A DNA stretch of 64,000 nt from Psychrobacillus vulpis (GTDB lineage Bacteria; Bacillota; Bacilli; Bacillales_A; Planococcaceae), in the NCBI RefSeq assembly GCF_006861825.1, contig NZ_VDGI01000010.1, positions 58,156-122,155 on the forward strand. Direction: 5' to 3'. Position 1 is the stretch's first letter; each line of letters opens with the position of its first letter. Positions 47,476 to 58,420 of this stretch are shown here, one piece after another. A program made the position numbers and the translations under genes. A model generated the notes under the pieces. The model saw only the letters and a program-made list of their open reading frames with translations. It did no database searches and was not told where the DNA came from.

Positions 47476-48623
47476 AAAGGATAAAAATGATTATCCTCTT
47501 TATATTAGTGACATTTATATCAGGCTGTTGGGATGTGACGGAACCTGAAAGAATGCTCTACATTTATGGAGTAGGTGTGGATTATAAAGATAATAAATAT
47601 GAGGTATATGCTCAAATCGTTAATTTTGTAAATATTGCTAAGTCAGAACAACCAAATCTTGAATCAAATCAGGTAGAGGTGGGTCATGGCTCTGGAAAAA
47701 CTATTGATGATGCAATTTTTAGCTTGTATCGATCAATGGATTTAAAGCTTTTTTGGGGGCATTTTAGTTATCTTATTTTTTCGGAAGAAGTATTAAAGAA
47801 TGGGAATGCAAATCCGGTAATTAATGCGTTTATTCGATATAGAGAAACGAGATATCAAACATGGGTCTATACAACGTCAGATCCAATAAAAGATGTATTA
47901 CTCCTTACGCCGATATTCAATAAAGCGATGACGCTGTCTAAGATTTCAGATCCTGAGAACTCTTACAAGCAAGATTCATTAATAGAGCCTATTGATTTAC
48001 GAGAGCTAATTATTATGTTAAACGAGCCAAGTTACGAAGTGAAAATCCCGTTAATTACCATTAAAGAAAATTGGGAGACGGAAAAAGAATTAGATAAGGC
48101 TGCTTCTATATTAGGAATAGGTGTGATTTCCCCGACCGATTTTAAGGGTTTTATTAAAGGAGATAAAATAAGAGGATTGCAATGGATGACGGAAGAAACA
48201 GTTAGATCGGAATTAACGTTCAAAATAGATTCTCATGAAGAAAGTTATATGACTGTAATTTTAGATAATCTTGATGTTAAAGTAAAACCGATAGTTACGA
48301 GTGATAATGTCAATTTTGATATCGATGTAAGATTGAATGTTTTAGTTAGCGAGTTTCAGGGAAAAATAACACCCGATGAAATACGGAAAGGTGTTATCAA
48401 ACAAGTGAAGAAAGAGATTGAAGACACGTATAAAGAAGGGTTAAAAAACGATATTGATATTTATCGATTGTCGGAGTATGTGTATCGCCAAAAAGTGGAG
48501 ACGTGGAAAAAACAACAAACAGATGGAAAGATAAGGTTGAGCGATGATTCTATAAGGGATCTTAATGTAGTTGTAGGTAAGATTTATTCAGGTAGAAAAT
48601 CATTTGAAGAAACAATTAAATAA
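47472..48623 (+). CDS. Spore germination receptor subunit C (Ger(x)C lipoprotein)
   Basis: The 383-residue lipoprotein has signal peptide and lipobox ISGC, with C19 lipidated, followed by WDVTEPERMLYIYGVGVDY, the Ger(x)C start. The subunit is anchored on the outer face of the inner spore membrane. The last gene of the receptor operon ends 75 bases before the second tRNA-Arg. Confidence 0.94.
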   Translation: MKRIKMIILFILVTFISGCWDVTEPERMLYIYGVGVDYKDNKYEVYAQIVNFVNIAKSEQPNLESNQVEVGHGSGKTIDDAIFSLYRSMDLKLFWGHFSYLIFSEEVLKNGNANPVINAFIRYRETRYQTWVYTTSDPIKDVLLLTPIFNKAMTLSKISDPENSYKQDSLIEPIDLRELIIMLNEPSYEVKIPLITIKENWETEKELDKAASILGIGVISPTDFKGFIKGDKIRGLQWMTEETVRSELTFKIDSHEESYMTVILDNLDVKVKPIVTSDNVNFDIDVRLNVLVSEFQGKITPDEIRKGVIKQVKKEIEDTYKEGLKNDIDIYRLSEYVYRQKVETWKKQQTDGKIRLSDDSIRDLNVVVGKIYSGRKSFEETIK

Positions 48624-48698
48624 AAAATGATAATATATCTTGACAAATTACTGAGAAAATTAGACAATAGATATTGTCTTTGGTAAGACAGGTGCATT

Positions 48699-48772
<74 letters not shown>

Positions 48773-48777
48773 TACAT

Positions 48778-48817
48778 AAAAAACCTTCTTTTTCAAATGA
48801 GAAAGAAGGTTTTTTTA
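48778..48817 (+). terminator. Terminator of tRNA-Arg copy 2
   Basis: AAAACCTTCTTTTTC pairs with GAGAAAGAAGGTTTT (one G-U) around an AAAT loop, followed by T residues. It starts like the copy 1 terminator (AAAACCTTC). Confidence 0.9.
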
Positions 48818-48892
48818 TAATTATGACAGATGAAACAAGAATGTAAATGCAATGCCCATACTATATATAATGCTGAAGGTAGGAGATCGTGA

Positions 48893-49900
48893 ATGAAGAA
48901 AAAACATAAAAAGATTCAAAAGGTCGATAATCTGATTATTTTCCCAGGAATGATTGAGAACCTTTTAGCAGATGGTCTTGCATACGCGGAAGAACATAAT
49001 TATGTCAAAGCAGCTCTCTGTTTTGATGAAGCGAAAAAATATGTTGAACTCGATGAAATGATTTTGAGTGTTTATGTCCTGACATTATTAGAGACAAGAC
49101 GCCAACAAGAAGCGAAAGAAATTTGTGAGAATCTATTAGAGGAAAATTCCCCGATTTTTGAGCAGATAGTAGAATTATATTTGACAATCTTACTTGATTT
49201 GAAGGAATATAAAGAAGTAGAAAGTTTATTGGAGAATTTAGTATCAGATAATCGATTTTCTGATGATCGAAAGAAAAACTTTAAACAATTAAAAGAACTC
49301 AACTCACGACTTTCATCTGAACAAAAGGATTCTACCAACATGGATGATGAAACAATTATAGACCATGTCGATAAAGAAAAATTTCAAATGGATGTATTTA
49401 CAAAACTAACTTTGATGGAACAAGAACAATTATTGCATGATTCATTTTATAAAAATATTTCAGATGTAGTACAAGAAATAATAGAGATTGTAGAAAGCAA
49501 TAAGGTTTCTTTACCAGTCCAAACACTCGCTTTAATACTATTAGGTGGGAGTGGTGTTACTGCAAGCGTAACTGTTGAAAAGTTTGGTTTTAAAGAAAAA
49601 GTAAATCCAATGGCTCTTCCAAGCCCGAATGCTGTAGAACGAATAGATCTAGTTAATCAACATGTGCAAGAGATTTTAGAGAAAGATCCTTCTAAGTTGG
49701 AGTTGACAACAGGTTTAGTTCATCGTCATGCGTATGCATTATTTCCTTTCGATTGGACTGAATTTTGCGATGTAAAAGTTGCTGAAGCCTATGTTCATTT
49801 TGTGAATACTCTATTCGGAGAAGAAAATCTGAAGTCAGATAAATTGTATGATTTGATAAAATTATTGGAAGACTCGGCACAAGTAGTAGATAATGATTAA
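48893..49900 (+). CDS. TPR-like repeat protein (YsoA-like)
   Basis: The 335-residue protein opens with a basic head, then helical TPR-type repeats (LADGLAYAEEHNYVKAALCFDEA; VYVLTLLETRRQQEAKEICENLL; LYLTILLDLKEYKEVESLLENL, each about 34 residues). The C-terminal half is a helical region of unknown function. It occupies the position of ysoA ahead of tig in B. subtilis. TAGGAG precedes the ATG. Confidence 0.8.
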   Translation: MKKKHKKIQKVDNLIIFPGMIENLLADGLAYAEEHNYVKAALCFDEAKKYVELDEMILSVYVLTLLETRRQQEAKEICENLLEENSPIFEQIVELYLTILLDLKEYKEVESLLENLVSDNRFSDDRKKNFKQLKELNSRLSSEQKDSTNMDDETIIDHVDKEKFQMDVFTKLTLMEQEQLLHDSFYKNISDVVQEIIEIVESNKVSLPVQTLALILLGGSGVTASVTVEKFGFKEKVNPMALPSPNAVERIDLVNQHVQEILEKDPSKLELTTGLVHRHAYALFPFDWTEFCDVKVAEAYVHFVNTLFGEENLKSDKLYDLIKLLEDSAQVVDND

Positions 49901-49902
49901 TG

Positions 49903-49930
49903 TTGAAAGTCTATTCATCTATGCTATAAT
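49903..49930 (+). promoter_or_regulatory. tig promoter (sigma-A)
   Basis: TTGAAA (49903-49908) and TATAAT (49925-49930) are 16 bases apart, and TGC before TATAAT makes an extended -10. A leader hairpin (CCTGTC with GACAGG, about 49960-49984) lies before the ribosome site. Confidence 0.82.
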
Positions 49931-50024
49931 ATACAAGTTGTCAATTTAATTAGTGAAAACCTGTCCTGTCACTTAAAAGACAGGCTGCTAAATTATTGTA
50001 ATTTATTTTTTGGAGGTAGAATAT

Positions 50025-51305
50025 ATGTCAGTTAAATGGGAAAAACAAGAGGGAAATAACGGTCTATTAACAGTTGAAGTAACTGCAGATGTAGTAACGA
50101 ATGGTTTAGATCAAGCATTTAAAAAAGTAGTTAAACAAATTAATGTACCTGGTTTCCGAAAAGGGAAAATGCCACGTCCAATGTTTGAAAAAATGTATGG
50201 TGTAGAATCACTTTATCAAGATGCACTTGATTATATTCTTCCACATGCATACGCATCAGCTGTTGAAGAAGCTGGTATCGATCCAGTAGATCGTCCAGAA
50301 ATCGACATCGTAACAATGGAAAAAGGACAACCTTTAGTATTCACTGCTAAAGTAGTTGTAAAACCAGAAGTTACACTAGGCGAATACAAAGGTTTAGAAG
50401 TAACAAAACTGGAAACAGAAGTTACGGAAGAAGAAATCGAAGAACAACTAAAAAGCCAACAAGCTCGTTTAGCAGAGCTAGTTGTAAAAGAAGATGCAAT
50501 CGTTGAAGGCGATACTGCTGTAATCGACTTTGAAGGATTTGTTGACGGAGTAGCTTTTGAAGGTGGAAAAGGAACAGATTACCCATTAGAAATCGGGTCA
50601 AACTCTTTTATCCCAGGATTTGAAGCACAATTAGTAGGTTTGAAAACTGGTGAAGAAAAAGATGTTGAAGTATCTTTCCCAGAAGAATATCATGCAACTG
50701 AACTAGCTGGTAAACCAGCAGTATTTAAAGTAACTGTAAAAGAAGTAAAAGGGAAAGAACTTCCTGAACTAAATGACGATTTTGCTAAAGAAGTAGATGC
50801 TGAAGTAGAAGGAATCGAAGGTCTTCGTGCAAAATTGAAAGAAGTAACTGCTTCAGAGAAAAAACAATTATCAGAACAAAGTCTTCGTGATGATTTAGTA
50901 GAAGCTGCTGCTGCAAATGCAACGATGGATGTTCCTGATGCAATGGTAAATTCAGAAACTGATCGTATGCTACAAGAGTTTGGTCAACGTTTACAACAAC
51001 AAGGGATGAATTTAGACCTTTACTATCAATTCTCAGGTCAAGATGAAGCTGCCCTACGCGGTCAAATGGAAGAAGATGCTAAGAAACGCGTACAAGTTTC
51101 ATTAACACTTGAAGCAATTGCTGAAAAAGAAGGAATTCAAGTTACAGAAGCAGAAGCTACTGCAGAACTTGAAAAAATGGGTGCACAATTCAATATGTCT
51201 GCTGAAGATATTAAAAACGCACTTGGTGGAACAGAAGTACTTGAAAATGACTTACGTTTCCAAAAAACAATTGAATTCTTAGTAGAGAACGCTAAAATTT
51301 CATAA
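50025..51305 (+). CDS. tig: Trigger factor
   Basis: The 426-residue ribosome-associated chaperone has an N-terminal ribosome-binding domain with the signature [14 protein letters not shown], an FKBP-type prolyl isomerase domain (about 150-245) and a helical C-terminal chaperone domain. GGAGG lies 8 bases before the ATG at 50025; a TTG 15 bases upstream is in frame but overlaps that site. It is followed by clpX as in B. subtilis. Confidence 0.97.
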   Translation: MSVKWEKQEGNNGLLTVEVTADVVTNGLDQAFKKVVKQINVPGFRKGKMPRPMFEKMYGVESLYQDALDYILPHAYASAVEEAGIDPVDRPEIDIVTMEKGQPLVFTAKVVVKPEVTLGEYKGLEVTKLETEVTEEEIEEQLKSQQARLAELVVKEDAIVEGDTAVIDFEGFVDGVAFEGGKGTDYPLEIGSNSFIPGFEAQLVGLKTGEEKDVEVSFPEEYHATELAGKPAVFKVTVKEVKGKELPELNDDFAKEVDAEVEGIEGLRAKLKEVTASEKKQLSEQSLRDDLVEAAAANATMDVPDAMVNSETDRMLQEFGQRLQQQGMNLDLYYQFSGQDEAALRGQMEEDAKKRVQVSLTLEAIAEKEGIQVTEAEATAELEKMGAQFNMSAEDIKNALGGTEVLENDLRFQKTIEFLVENAKIS

Positions 51306-51329
51306 TTTTTGTTTAAAGCGTTATAATAT

Positions 51330-51365
51330 AAAGCAAGGTACAGTAAATTGTCTGTGCCTTGCTTT
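51330..51365 (+). terminator. Hairpin terminator after tig
   Basis: AAAGCAAGGTACAG pairs with CTGTGCCTTGCTTT (one G-U). Only a short T-tract follows, so termination may be partial. Confidence 0.65.
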
Positions 51366-51468
51366 ATCTAATACATAGTTTTTTAATCATTAATATCATA
51401 CTTAAACTTATTATTTGATTCCTGGAAAAGAATCTTGTAAGATAATTGCTTGAATAGGGGTGAATATT

Positions 51469-52737
51469 TTGTTCAAATTCAATGATGAAAAAGGGAACTT
51501 AAAATGTTCTTTTTGTGGTAAGCCACAAGAGCAAGTTCGTAAGCTAGTTGCGGGACCAGGCGTATATATTTGTGATGAATGTATCGATTTGTGTTCTGAA
51601 ATTGTAGAAGAAGAACTTGGGGTAGAAGAAGAAGTAGAATTTAAAGAAGTTCCTAAGCCAAAAGAAATTTTAGCTATTTTAGATGATTATGTAATTGGTC
51701 AAGAGAGAGCAAAAAAATCACTTGCTGTAGCTGTTTACAATCATTACAAACGTATTAATTCAAATAGTGTAATTGATGAAGTAGAATTATCGAAATCTAA
51801 TATAGTTCTAATTGGGCCTACTGGAAGCGGGAAAACATTACTCGCGCAAACTTTAGCTCGAATTCTGAATGTTCCATTTGCGATTGCAGATGCTACTTCA
51901 TTAACAGAAGCGGGTTATGTTGGAGAAGATGTAGAAAATATTCTTTTAAAACTTATTCAATCTGCAGACTATGATATAGAAAGAGCAGAAAAAGGTATTA
52001 TTTATATCGATGAAATAGATAAAGTTGCACGTAAATCTGAGAATCCTTCGATTACTCGAGACGTTTCAGGTGAAGGTGTACAGCAAGCATTATTAAAAAT
52101 TCTTGAAGGTACTGTTGCAAGTGTTCCACCTCAAGGGGGACGTAAACATCCGCATCAAGAATTTATACAAATCGATACAACAAATATTCTATTCATTGTG
52201 GGTGGAGCGTTTGATGGAATCGAAACGATTATTAAACGTCGTTTAGGCGACAAAGTAATTGGATTTGGAGCGGATCCAAATAAAGTGGAAGTAGAAGCAG
52301 GCTCTATACTTGCTCAATTAATACCGGAAGATCTATTGAAATTCGGCTTAATCCCTGAATTTATTGGACGTTTACCAGTACTTGCCAGTCTTGAGCAATT
52401 GGATGATAAAGCGCTTGTACAAATATTAACAGAGCCAAAAAATGCGCTTGTGAAACAATATCAAAAAATGATTGAACTAGATAATGTTAAGTTAACATTT
52501 GAAGATGATGCATTAGTTGAAATTGCTAAGCAAGCAATCGAGCGTAAAACAGGTGCTCGTGGACTTCGATCGATTATCGAGAATATTATGCTTGATGTAA
52601 TGTATGAGCTTCCATCTCGTGAGGATATTGTAGAATGTATTGTTACTAAAGAAACAATTACAGAACAAGCAAGTCCGAAGTTATTATTAGAAGATGGAAC
52701 TGAAGTAGGAAAAGATAACGAAAAAACATCGGCTTAA
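51469..52737 (+). CDS. clpX: ATP-dependent Clp protease ATP-binding subunit ClpX
   Basis: The 422-residue AAA+ unfoldase feeds ClpP. The N-terminal zinc finger uses C13, C16, C35 and C38. Walker A is GPTGSGKT (116-123), with IIYIDEIDK as Walker B, and [11 protein letters not shown] near the end. The start is TTG at 51469, giving the family N-terminus [21 protein letters not shown] lies 6 bases before it. Confidence 0.97.
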   Translation: MFKFNDEKGNLKCSFCGKPQEQVRKLVAGPGVYICDECIDLCSEIVEEELGVEEEVEFKEVPKPKEILAILDDYVIGQERAKKSLAVAVYNHYKRINSNSVIDEVELSKSNIVLIGPTGSGKTLLAQTLARILNVPFAIADATSLTEAGYVGEDVENILLKLIQSADYDIERAEKGIIYIDEIDKVARKSENPSITRDVSGEGVQQALLKILEGTVASVPPQGGRKHPHQEFIQIDTTNILFIVGGAFDGIETIIKRRLGDKVIGFGADPNKVEVEAGSILAQLIPEDLLKFGLIPEFIGRLPVLASLEQLDDKALVQILTEPKNALVKQYQKMIELDNVKLTFEDDALVEIAKQAIERKTGARGLRSIIENIMLDVMYELPSREDIVECIVTKETITEQASPKLLLEDGTEVGKDNEKTSA

Positions 52738-52751
52738 TAGGCCATTGAAAT

Positions 52752-52805
52752 AAGCTGGCTTCCAATATGCGCTTGCTAAGTGCAATCAAGGATGTCAGCT
52801 TTTTC
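52752..52805 (+). terminator. Terminator between clpX and lon
   Basis: AAGCTGGCTTCC pairs imperfectly with GGATGTCAGCTT, enclosing a small inner TTGC/GCAA stem, and is followed by TTTTT. No lonB gene lies between clpX and lon here. Confidence 0.65.
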
Positions 52806-52923
52806 TCCTTATGTTTAATGTAGAAGAAAAGCGTGTTTCTAATCTTAGCAGTAATTGACTAAAAGTTGAGCTGTTTAATTAGTGAATAAATCGGACAGAA
52901 TTAAACGGAGGTGACTTTCCAAA

Positions 52924-55239
52924 ATGGCGAAAAATAATATGACATATTATCCGGTATTACCACTTAGAGGTCTTTTAGTATTTCCAACGATGGTGCTTCA
53001 CTTAGATGTAGGACGAGAACGGTCTCTTGCTGCTTTAAACGAGGCAATGTTGCGTGATGAAAAAGTATTTCTTGCAGCTCAGCGAGATATGAATTTAGAG
53101 AATCCAAAGGCTGAAGATTTATATGATGTTGGAATATTAGCGTATATCAAACAAATGGTTAAACTACCTAATGGAACAATGCGCGTCTTAGTAGAAGGAT
53201 TACAAAGAGCAATTTGGGATGAATACAAAGTAAGAGATACGTATGATGAAGTAGCTGTGACTGCCTTTATAGAGCCTGAAAAAGCAGATCAAGAAGACGA
53301 AGCGCTAATGCGAACTTTAGTACATAATTTTGAAAAGTATTCAAAGGCATCGAAGAGCGTATCAGAAGAAACGTATAAATCCGTTCTAGATATAGAAGAG
53401 CCAGGTAGACTTGCAGATATGGTTGCTTCTCATTTACCATTAAAAATTTCTGGAAAGCAAGAAATTTTAGAAATTATGGATGTTAAAGAACGTTTAGAAG
53501 CGTTAATAAGTCGCTTGTATAATGAACAAGAGATTTTAGATTTAGAAAAGAAAATTAATACACGTGTTAAACATGCAATGGAACGAACTCAAAAAGAATT
53601 CTATCTTCGAGAACAGATGAAAGCTATTCAAACTGAACTTGGTGATAAAGAAGGTAAGACTGGTGAAGTTGCAGAGCTGAAAAAAAGAATAGATAATGCA
53701 GGTCTTCCTGAAACAACGAAAAAGAACGTGTTAAAAGAATTGGATCGCTATGAAAAACTTCCGACTCAAGCACCTGAAAGTGGAGTCATACGGAATTATA
53801 TCGATTGGATCGTATCCATTCCTTGGTCCAAGTCAACAGCAGATCAATTAGATATTAAGCGCTCTGAAAAAATCTTAAACCGTGACCATGAAGGTTTGGA
53901 GACAGTAAAAGAAAGAGTATTAGAATATTTAGCTGTACGTCAATTAACAAAATCTCTTCGAGGACCAATTCTTTGTTTAGCTGGACCACCTGGAGTAGGT
54001 AAAACCTCTTTAGCAAAATCAATAGCAGAATCATTAGGAAGAAATTTTGTTCGAATTTCTCTTGGTGGGGTTCGTGATGAATCAGAAATACGAGGGCATC
54101 GAAGAACGTATGTAGGTGCAATGCCTGGACGTATTATTCAAGGAATGAAAAAAGCAGGAACGATCAATCCATTATTTTTATTAGACGAAATCGATAAAAT
54201 GTCAAATGATTTTAGAGGAGATCCTTCCGCTGCAATGCTAGAAGTATTAGATCCGGAACAAAATAATACTTTTAGTGATCATTATATTGAAGAAACATAC
54301 GATTTATCGAATGTTTTATTTATCGCAACAGCAAATGATTTAAGTACAATTCCAGGTCCACTAAGAGATCGAATGGAAATTATTTCGATTGCTGGATATA
54401 CGGAACTAGAGAAGCTCTCCATCGCTAAAAATCATTTACTACCTAAGCAAATGAAAGAACATGGCCTAACGAAATCACAACTTCAAGTAAAAGACGAAGT
54501 GATTGTGGATGTATTACGTCATTACACTCGAGAGGCAGGTGTAAGGAGCCTAGAGCGAGTGCTTGCGAATATTTGTCGAAAAGCGGCTTTACAAATCGTT
54601 TCAGGTAGTAAAAAACGTGTAACTATTACATCGAATAACTTGGAAGAAACAATTGGAAAGAAAAGATTCCGTTATGGACAAGCAGAAACAGAAAACCAAA
54701 TAGGTGTTGCAACTGGACTAGCCTATACTTCAGTTGGCGGTGATACTTTGCAAATTGAAGTTTCCTTATCACCGGGTAGTGGAAAGCTTCAGTTAACAGG
54801 TAAGCTTGGTGATGTGATGAAAGAGTCAGCGCAAACAGCATTGTCGTTTGTACGCTCAAAAGCAGAAACAATTGGAATTGATCCAAACTTCCATGAAAAA
54901 TTTGATATTCATATTCATGTTCCAGAAGGAGCGGTACCAAAGGATGGTCCATCTGCTGGTATTACAATTGTTACTGCATTAGTTTCCGCTTTATCCAAAC
55001 GTCCAATTCGCCGAGAAGTTGGAATGACTGGGGAAGTGACACTAAGAGGAAGAGTATTACCAATCGGTGGTTTGAAAGAAAAAACATTAAGTGCACATCG
55101 CGCTGGATTAACGACAATAATTTGTCCAAAAGATAATGAGCGCGATATTGAAGATATACCAGAGAGTGTTAGAGAGGTCTTAACTTTTAAGCTTGTTTCC
55201 GATGCTGAAGAGGTACTTCAAATAGCATTAGAGGAGTGA
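52924..55239 (+). CDS. lon: ATP-dependent protease Lon
   Basis: The 771-residue protease degrades damaged and regulatory proteins. It has the N-terminal LON domain ([17 protein letters not shown]), Walker A GPPGVGKT (354-361) and the C-terminal serine protease domain with S677 in KDGPSAG and K720 in GGLKEK. GGAGGTGAC precedes the ATG. It overlaps the region of the ysxC ribosome site and is coupled to that gene. Confidence 0.97.
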   Translation: MAKNNMTYYPVLPLRGLLVFPTMVLHLDVGRERSLAALNEAMLRDEKVFLAAQRDMNLENPKAEDLYDVGILAYIKQMVKLPNGTMRVLVEGLQRAIWDEYKVRDTYDEVAVTAFIEPEKADQEDEALMRTLVHNFEKYSKASKSVSEETYKSVLDIEEPGRLADMVASHLPLKISGKQEILEIMDVKERLEALISRLYNEQEILDLEKKINTRVKHAMERTQKEFYLREQMKAIQTELGDKEGKTGEVAELKKRIDNAGLPETTKKNVLKELDRYEKLPTQAPESGVIRNYIDWIVSIPWSKSTADQLDIKRSEKILNRDHEGLETVKERVLEYLAVRQLTKSLRGPILCLAGPPGVGKTSLAKSIAESLGRNFVRISLGGVRDESEIRGHRRTYVGAMPGRIIQGMKKAGTINPLFLLDEIDKMSNDFRGDPSAAMLEVLDPEQNNTFSDHYIEETYDLSNVLFIATANDLSTIPGPLRDRMEIISIAGYTELEKLSIAKNHLLPKQMKEHGLTKSQLQVKDEVIVDVLRHYTREAGVRSLERVLANICRKAALQIVSGSKKRVTITSNNLEETIGKKRFRYGQAETENQIGVATGLAYTSVGGDTLQIEVSLSPGSGKLQLTGKLGDVMKESAQTALSFVRSKAETIGIDPNFHEKFDIHIHVPEGAVPKDGPSAGITIVTALVSALSKRPIRREVGMTGEVTLRGRVLPIGGLKEKTLSAHRAGLTTIICPKDNERDIEDIPESVREVLTFKLVSDAEEVLQIALEE

Positions 55240-55244
55240 AAAGC

Positions 55245-55826
55245 GTGAAAGTGAATAATGTAGAATTACTAATAAGTGCTGTAAGACCCGCTCAATATCC
55301 AGAAGGAGATTTACCTGAATTTGCTTTAGCAGGCAGATCCAATGTTGGGAAATCTTCTTTCATCAATAAAATGATAGGTCGAAAAAGCATGGCACGAATC
55401 TCATCTAAACCTGGGAAAACGCAAACGTTAAATTTTTATAAACTAGAAGAAGATTTACTATTTGTCGATGTTCCTGGTTACGGTTATGCCAAAGTGTCGA
55501 AAACAGAAAGAGCAGCATGGGGGAAAATGATTGAGACGTACTTTACATCTCGAGGAGTTTTAAAAGCGGTAATTCTAATAGTCGATTTAAGACATCCGCC
55601 TACTGCAGACGATTGTATGATGTACGATTTTTTAAAGCATTATAATATCCCATGCATTATCATTGCTACAAAGGCAGATAAAATACCAAAAGGTAAATGG
55701 GACAAGCATAAGAAAATTGTGAAAGATGAATTACAAATGGAAGCAGGCGATCCTCTAATCGTATTTTCATCCGAAACAGGATTAGGTTTTGATGCGGCTT
55801 GGGAAGAAATCGAGAGTAGATTCTAA
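55245..55826 (+). CDS. ysxC: Ribosome-biogenesis GTPase YsxC/EngB
   Basis: The 193-residue GTPase helps late 50S assembly. The G1 motif is [11 protein letters not shown]3 is DVPGYG, G4 is TKAD and G5 is SSET. The GTG at 55245 gives [12 protein letters not shown], the family start, with GAGGAG 8 bases before it; another GTG at 55236 is less likely. It lies 5 bases after lon. Confidence 0.95.
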   Translation: MKVNNVELLISAVRPAQYPEGDLPEFALAGRSNVGKSSFINKMIGRKSMARISSKPGKTQTLNFYKLEEDLLFVDVPGYGYAKVSKTERAAWGKMIETYFTSRGVLKAVILIVDLRHPPTADDCMMYDFLKHYNIPCIIIATKADKIPKGKWDKHKKIVKDELQMEAGDPLIVFSSETGLGFDAAWEEIESRF

Positions 55827-55863
55827 TAATTGTTTAGAGTACCTCATGTAAAATAGGATTAAG

Positions 55864-55906
55864 ACTGGTCATTTAGGGAATAATTTTCTTAGATGATCAG
55901 TTTTTT
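55864..55906 (+). terminator. Terminator of lon-ysxC
   Basis: ACTGGTCAT pairs with ATGATCAGT (one G-U), followed by TTTTTT. Confidence 0.8.
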
Positions 55907-55990
55907 ATTGAATAAATTATTAGAATAATGTGTTTATTGTGTATATAATCAGATGTCTTGTTTTGCGGCGTATAGTTTGTTAAAATTATT

Positions 55991-56005
55991 TTATAATAAT
56001 TCTAA
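55991..56005. promoter_or_regulatory. PerR-box-like site upstream of hemA
   Basis: TTATAATAATTCTAA differs from the Per box consensus TTATAATnATTATAA at one position. B. subtilis hemA belongs to the PerR regulon. The site is about 60 bases upstream of the best -10, so its action is not certain. Confidence 0.55.
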
Positions 56006-56065
56006 TCTAGATGCATGTTATTTCATGACTTGTTCACAAATGCTTAATTTCATTAAGACAAGCTA

Positions 56066-56074
56066 TGTTATAAT
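56066..56074 (+). promoter_or_regulatory. hemA extended -10 promoter
   Basis: TGTTATAAT is an extended -10 with a perfect TATAAT, 39 bases before the hemA start codon. The -35 is weak. Confidence 0.6.
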
Positions 56075-56113
56075 TGGATTTATGAAATGAACGTGAAAGG
56101 GTGACATGATTCC

Positions 56114-57478
56114 ATGCATACAATCGTGGTTGGTGTCAATTATCGTACTGCTCCAGTGGAAATTCGAGAAAAGCTTTCGTTTGTCGAAACAGAGCTTCCA
56201 AAAGCCATGCAAGCATTACAAAATAAAAAAAGCATATTAGAAAATGTCATAGTATCTACTTGTAATCGTACAGAAATCTACGCGACAGTAGACCAATTAC
56301 ATACAGGTAAATATTATGTGAAGCAGTTTTTAGCGAACTGGTTTGATATCCCATTAGAAGACATTTCAAAATACTTGTTTATTCATGAAGATGATCAAGC
56401 GAATAGTCATCTGTTCCAAGTAACAGCTGGCATCGATTCGATGGTACTTGGTGAAACACAAATATTAGGTCAGGTGAAAAAGAGCTTTCTTAATGGTCAA
56501 GAAAACGGTACAACAGGAACAGTTTTCAACCAGTTATTCAAACAAGCAGTTACATTTGCAAAACGTGCTCATGCTGAAACGTCAATTGGTGAAAATGCTG
56601 TTTCAGTATCTTATGCTGCAGTTGAGCTTGGGAAGAAAATCTTTGGTTCTTTAAATCATAAACATGTGGTAATTGTTGGTGCTGGTAAAATGGGCGAGCT
56701 TGCAATTCAAAACCTGTATGGTAGTGGAGCAGGGAAAGTGACGGTCATTAACCGTACATTTGAAAAAGCAGAAGCGTTAGCCTCTAAGTTTGATGGAACA
56801 GCAAAACCGATGGATGAATTACAATGTGCACTATTAGAGGCGGATATTTTAATAAGTTCAACTGGTGCAACAGAATACGTAATTGACTACGAATTAATGC
56901 AATTTGTAGAGCGACTTCGAAAAGGGAAACCATTATTTATGGTAGACATCGCTGTACCGAGAGACTTAGATCCCCGCATTGGTGATTTGCCAAATGTATT
57001 TCTTTATGATATCGATGATTTACAAGGCATTGTGGAAGCGAATTTGGCGGAACGTGAACGTGCTGCTGAACAAATTAATACAATGATTCACACAGAAATA
57101 GAGCAGTTTAATGATTGGGTTACAACTTTAGGAGTTGTGCCGATAATTTCTGCACTTAGACAAAAAGCAAATCGTATTCAATCAGAAACGATGGCTTCCA
57201 TCGAAAATAAAATGCCTAATTTAACGGATCGTGAACGTAAAGTTTTGAGTAAACATACAAAATCAATTATCAATCAGCTTTTGAAAGAACCAATTTTGCA
57301 AGTGAAAGAATTATCAACTGCAAAAGAATCTGCAATGCAACTTCAATTGTTCCAACAAATTTTTGGAATAGAAGAAGATGTTAAAAAGGAAATTTCAATG
57401 CAAGCTGAAAAATCAAAAATTAACTTAAAACAAAATTTATTGGATTCCCAAAACCTAAAAGAAGAATTGTCATTTTAA
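56114..57478 (+). CDS. hemA: Glutamyl-tRNA reductase
   Basis: The 454-residue enzyme reduces glutamyl-tRNA to glutamate-1-semialdehyde, the first committed step of heme synthesis. The catalytic cysteine is C50 in [10 protein letters not shown]. The NADPH domain reads [13 protein letters not shown]. Later [13 protein letters not shown] and a helical dimerisation tail follow. AAAGGGTG precedes the ATG. A terminator-like hairpin separates it from hemX. Confidence 0.97.
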   Translation: MHTIVVGVNYRTAPVEIREKLSFVETELPKAMQALQNKKSILENVIVSTCNRTEIYATVDQLHTGKYYVKQFLANWFDIPLEDISKYLFIHEDDQANSHLFQVTAGIDSMVLGETQILGQVKKSFLNGQENGTTGTVFNQLFKQAVTFAKRAHAETSIGENAVSVSYAAVELGKKIFGSLNHKHVVIVGAGKMGELAIQNLYGSGAGKVTVINRTFEKAEALASKFDGTAKPMDELQCALLEADILISSTGATEYVIDYELMQFVERLRKGKPLFMVDIAVPRDLDPRIGDLPNVFLYDIDDLQGIVEANLAERERAAEQINTMIHTEIEQFNDWVTTLGVVPIISALRQKANRIQSETMASIENKMPNLTDRERKVLSKHTKSIINQLLKEPILQVKELSTAKESAMQLQLFQQIFGIEEDVKKEISMQAEKSKINLKQNLLDSQNLKEELSF

Positions 57479-57490
57479 CGAAGTAAAAGG

Positions 57491-57543
57491 AGGCGTTTTT
57501 TGTATCTGTATGTGTAATAATAGATATAGAAAACGTCTTTTTT
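57491..57543 (+). terminator. Intra-operon terminator between hemA and hemX
   Basis: AGGCGTTTT pairs with AAAACGTCT (one G-U), with an extension TGTATCT/AGATATA inside the loop, followed by T6. It starts 13 bases after hemA and lies just ahead of the hemX ribosome site, so it would lower expression of hemXCDBL relative to hemA. Confidence 0.75.
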
Positions 57544-57571
57544 GATGAAAAAAATAGAAAAGGAGCTAATT

Positions 57572-58402
57572 ATGACTGATCTTGCGATGACAAGGCTACT
57601 CGAGATAATGGTCATTCTTCAAGCCGTAAGCCTTGTCTTTTATTTTATAGATTATTTGAATAAAGAGCGACGTGCACATCGTATAGCAGTTTGGCTACTT
57701 TCTTTGGTGTCACTCATGCAAACGGTGTTTTTAGTTTTGTACATTATTGAAACGAAAAGATTCCCGATTCTTTCGCTTTTTGAAGGTATTTATTTTTACG
57801 CATGGCTCGTTATTACTCTATCGATTATTTTACAAGTTATTTTTCGACTTGATTTGCCAGCGTTCTTTTTAAATATTATCGGGTTTATTTTTATGACAAT
57901 TCATACATTTGCTCCGAATCAAATAGAACAATCACCGGTTGGTGATGCACTTAGATCCGAGCTGTTATTTATCCATATCATGTTTGCACTATTAGCGTAT
58001 GCAGCGTTTTCATTGTCATTTGTTTTTTCATCATTATATTTAATATTGTATCGTGTTCTTAAAAAGAAAAAATGGACGAAACAATTCTCTAGATTGCCTT
58101 CTTTAAAACAAGCAGAAACTGGGATGACTTTTTCTATTTTAACAGGAGTTCCATTATTGTTTGTAAGCTTAGTTCTTGGGTTAGAATGGGCATATGTATC
58201 TTTAGATATATTCTCCATATTGGACTTTAAAATTATTAGTTCCTTTATATTATTAGTAGTCTATATTGTTGTATTGCTATTAAGAAGACAATCGAGATTT
58301 AGTGGCACTAATTATGCATGGATTCACATATATGCGTTTATGTTCGTTTTAATAAATTTTCTATTAGGTAGTCAATTATCACAATTCCATCTTTGGTATT
58401 AA
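57572..58402 (+). CDS. hemX: HemX membrane protein (CcsA-like)
   Basis: The 276-residue protein has about eight hydrophobic spans and the cytochrome-c-assembly (CcsA) family pattern, with FEGIYFYAWLVITLS and SELLFIHIMFALLAYAAFSLSF. In B. subtilis HemX lowers the cellular amount of HemA. I use the ATG at 57572, which has AAGGAG 6 bases before it; the longer frame from 57542 begins inside the terminator. The length equals B. subtilis HemX. Confidence 0.9.
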   Translation: MTDLAMTRLLEIMVILQAVSLVFYFIDYLNKERRAHRIAVWLLSLVSLMQTVFLVLYIIETKRFPILSLFEGIYFYAWLVITLSIILQVIFRLDLPAFFLNIIGFIFMTIHTFAPNQIEQSPVGDALRSELLFIHIMFALLAYAAFSLSFVFSSLYLILYRVLKKKKWTKQFSRLPSLKQAETGMTFSILTGVPLLFVSLVLGLEWAYVSLDIFSILDFKIISSFILLVVYIVVLLLRRQSRFSGTNYAWIHIYAFMFVLINFLLGSQLSQFHLWY

Positions 58403-58420
58403 AAGAAAGGTAGCGAAGTA

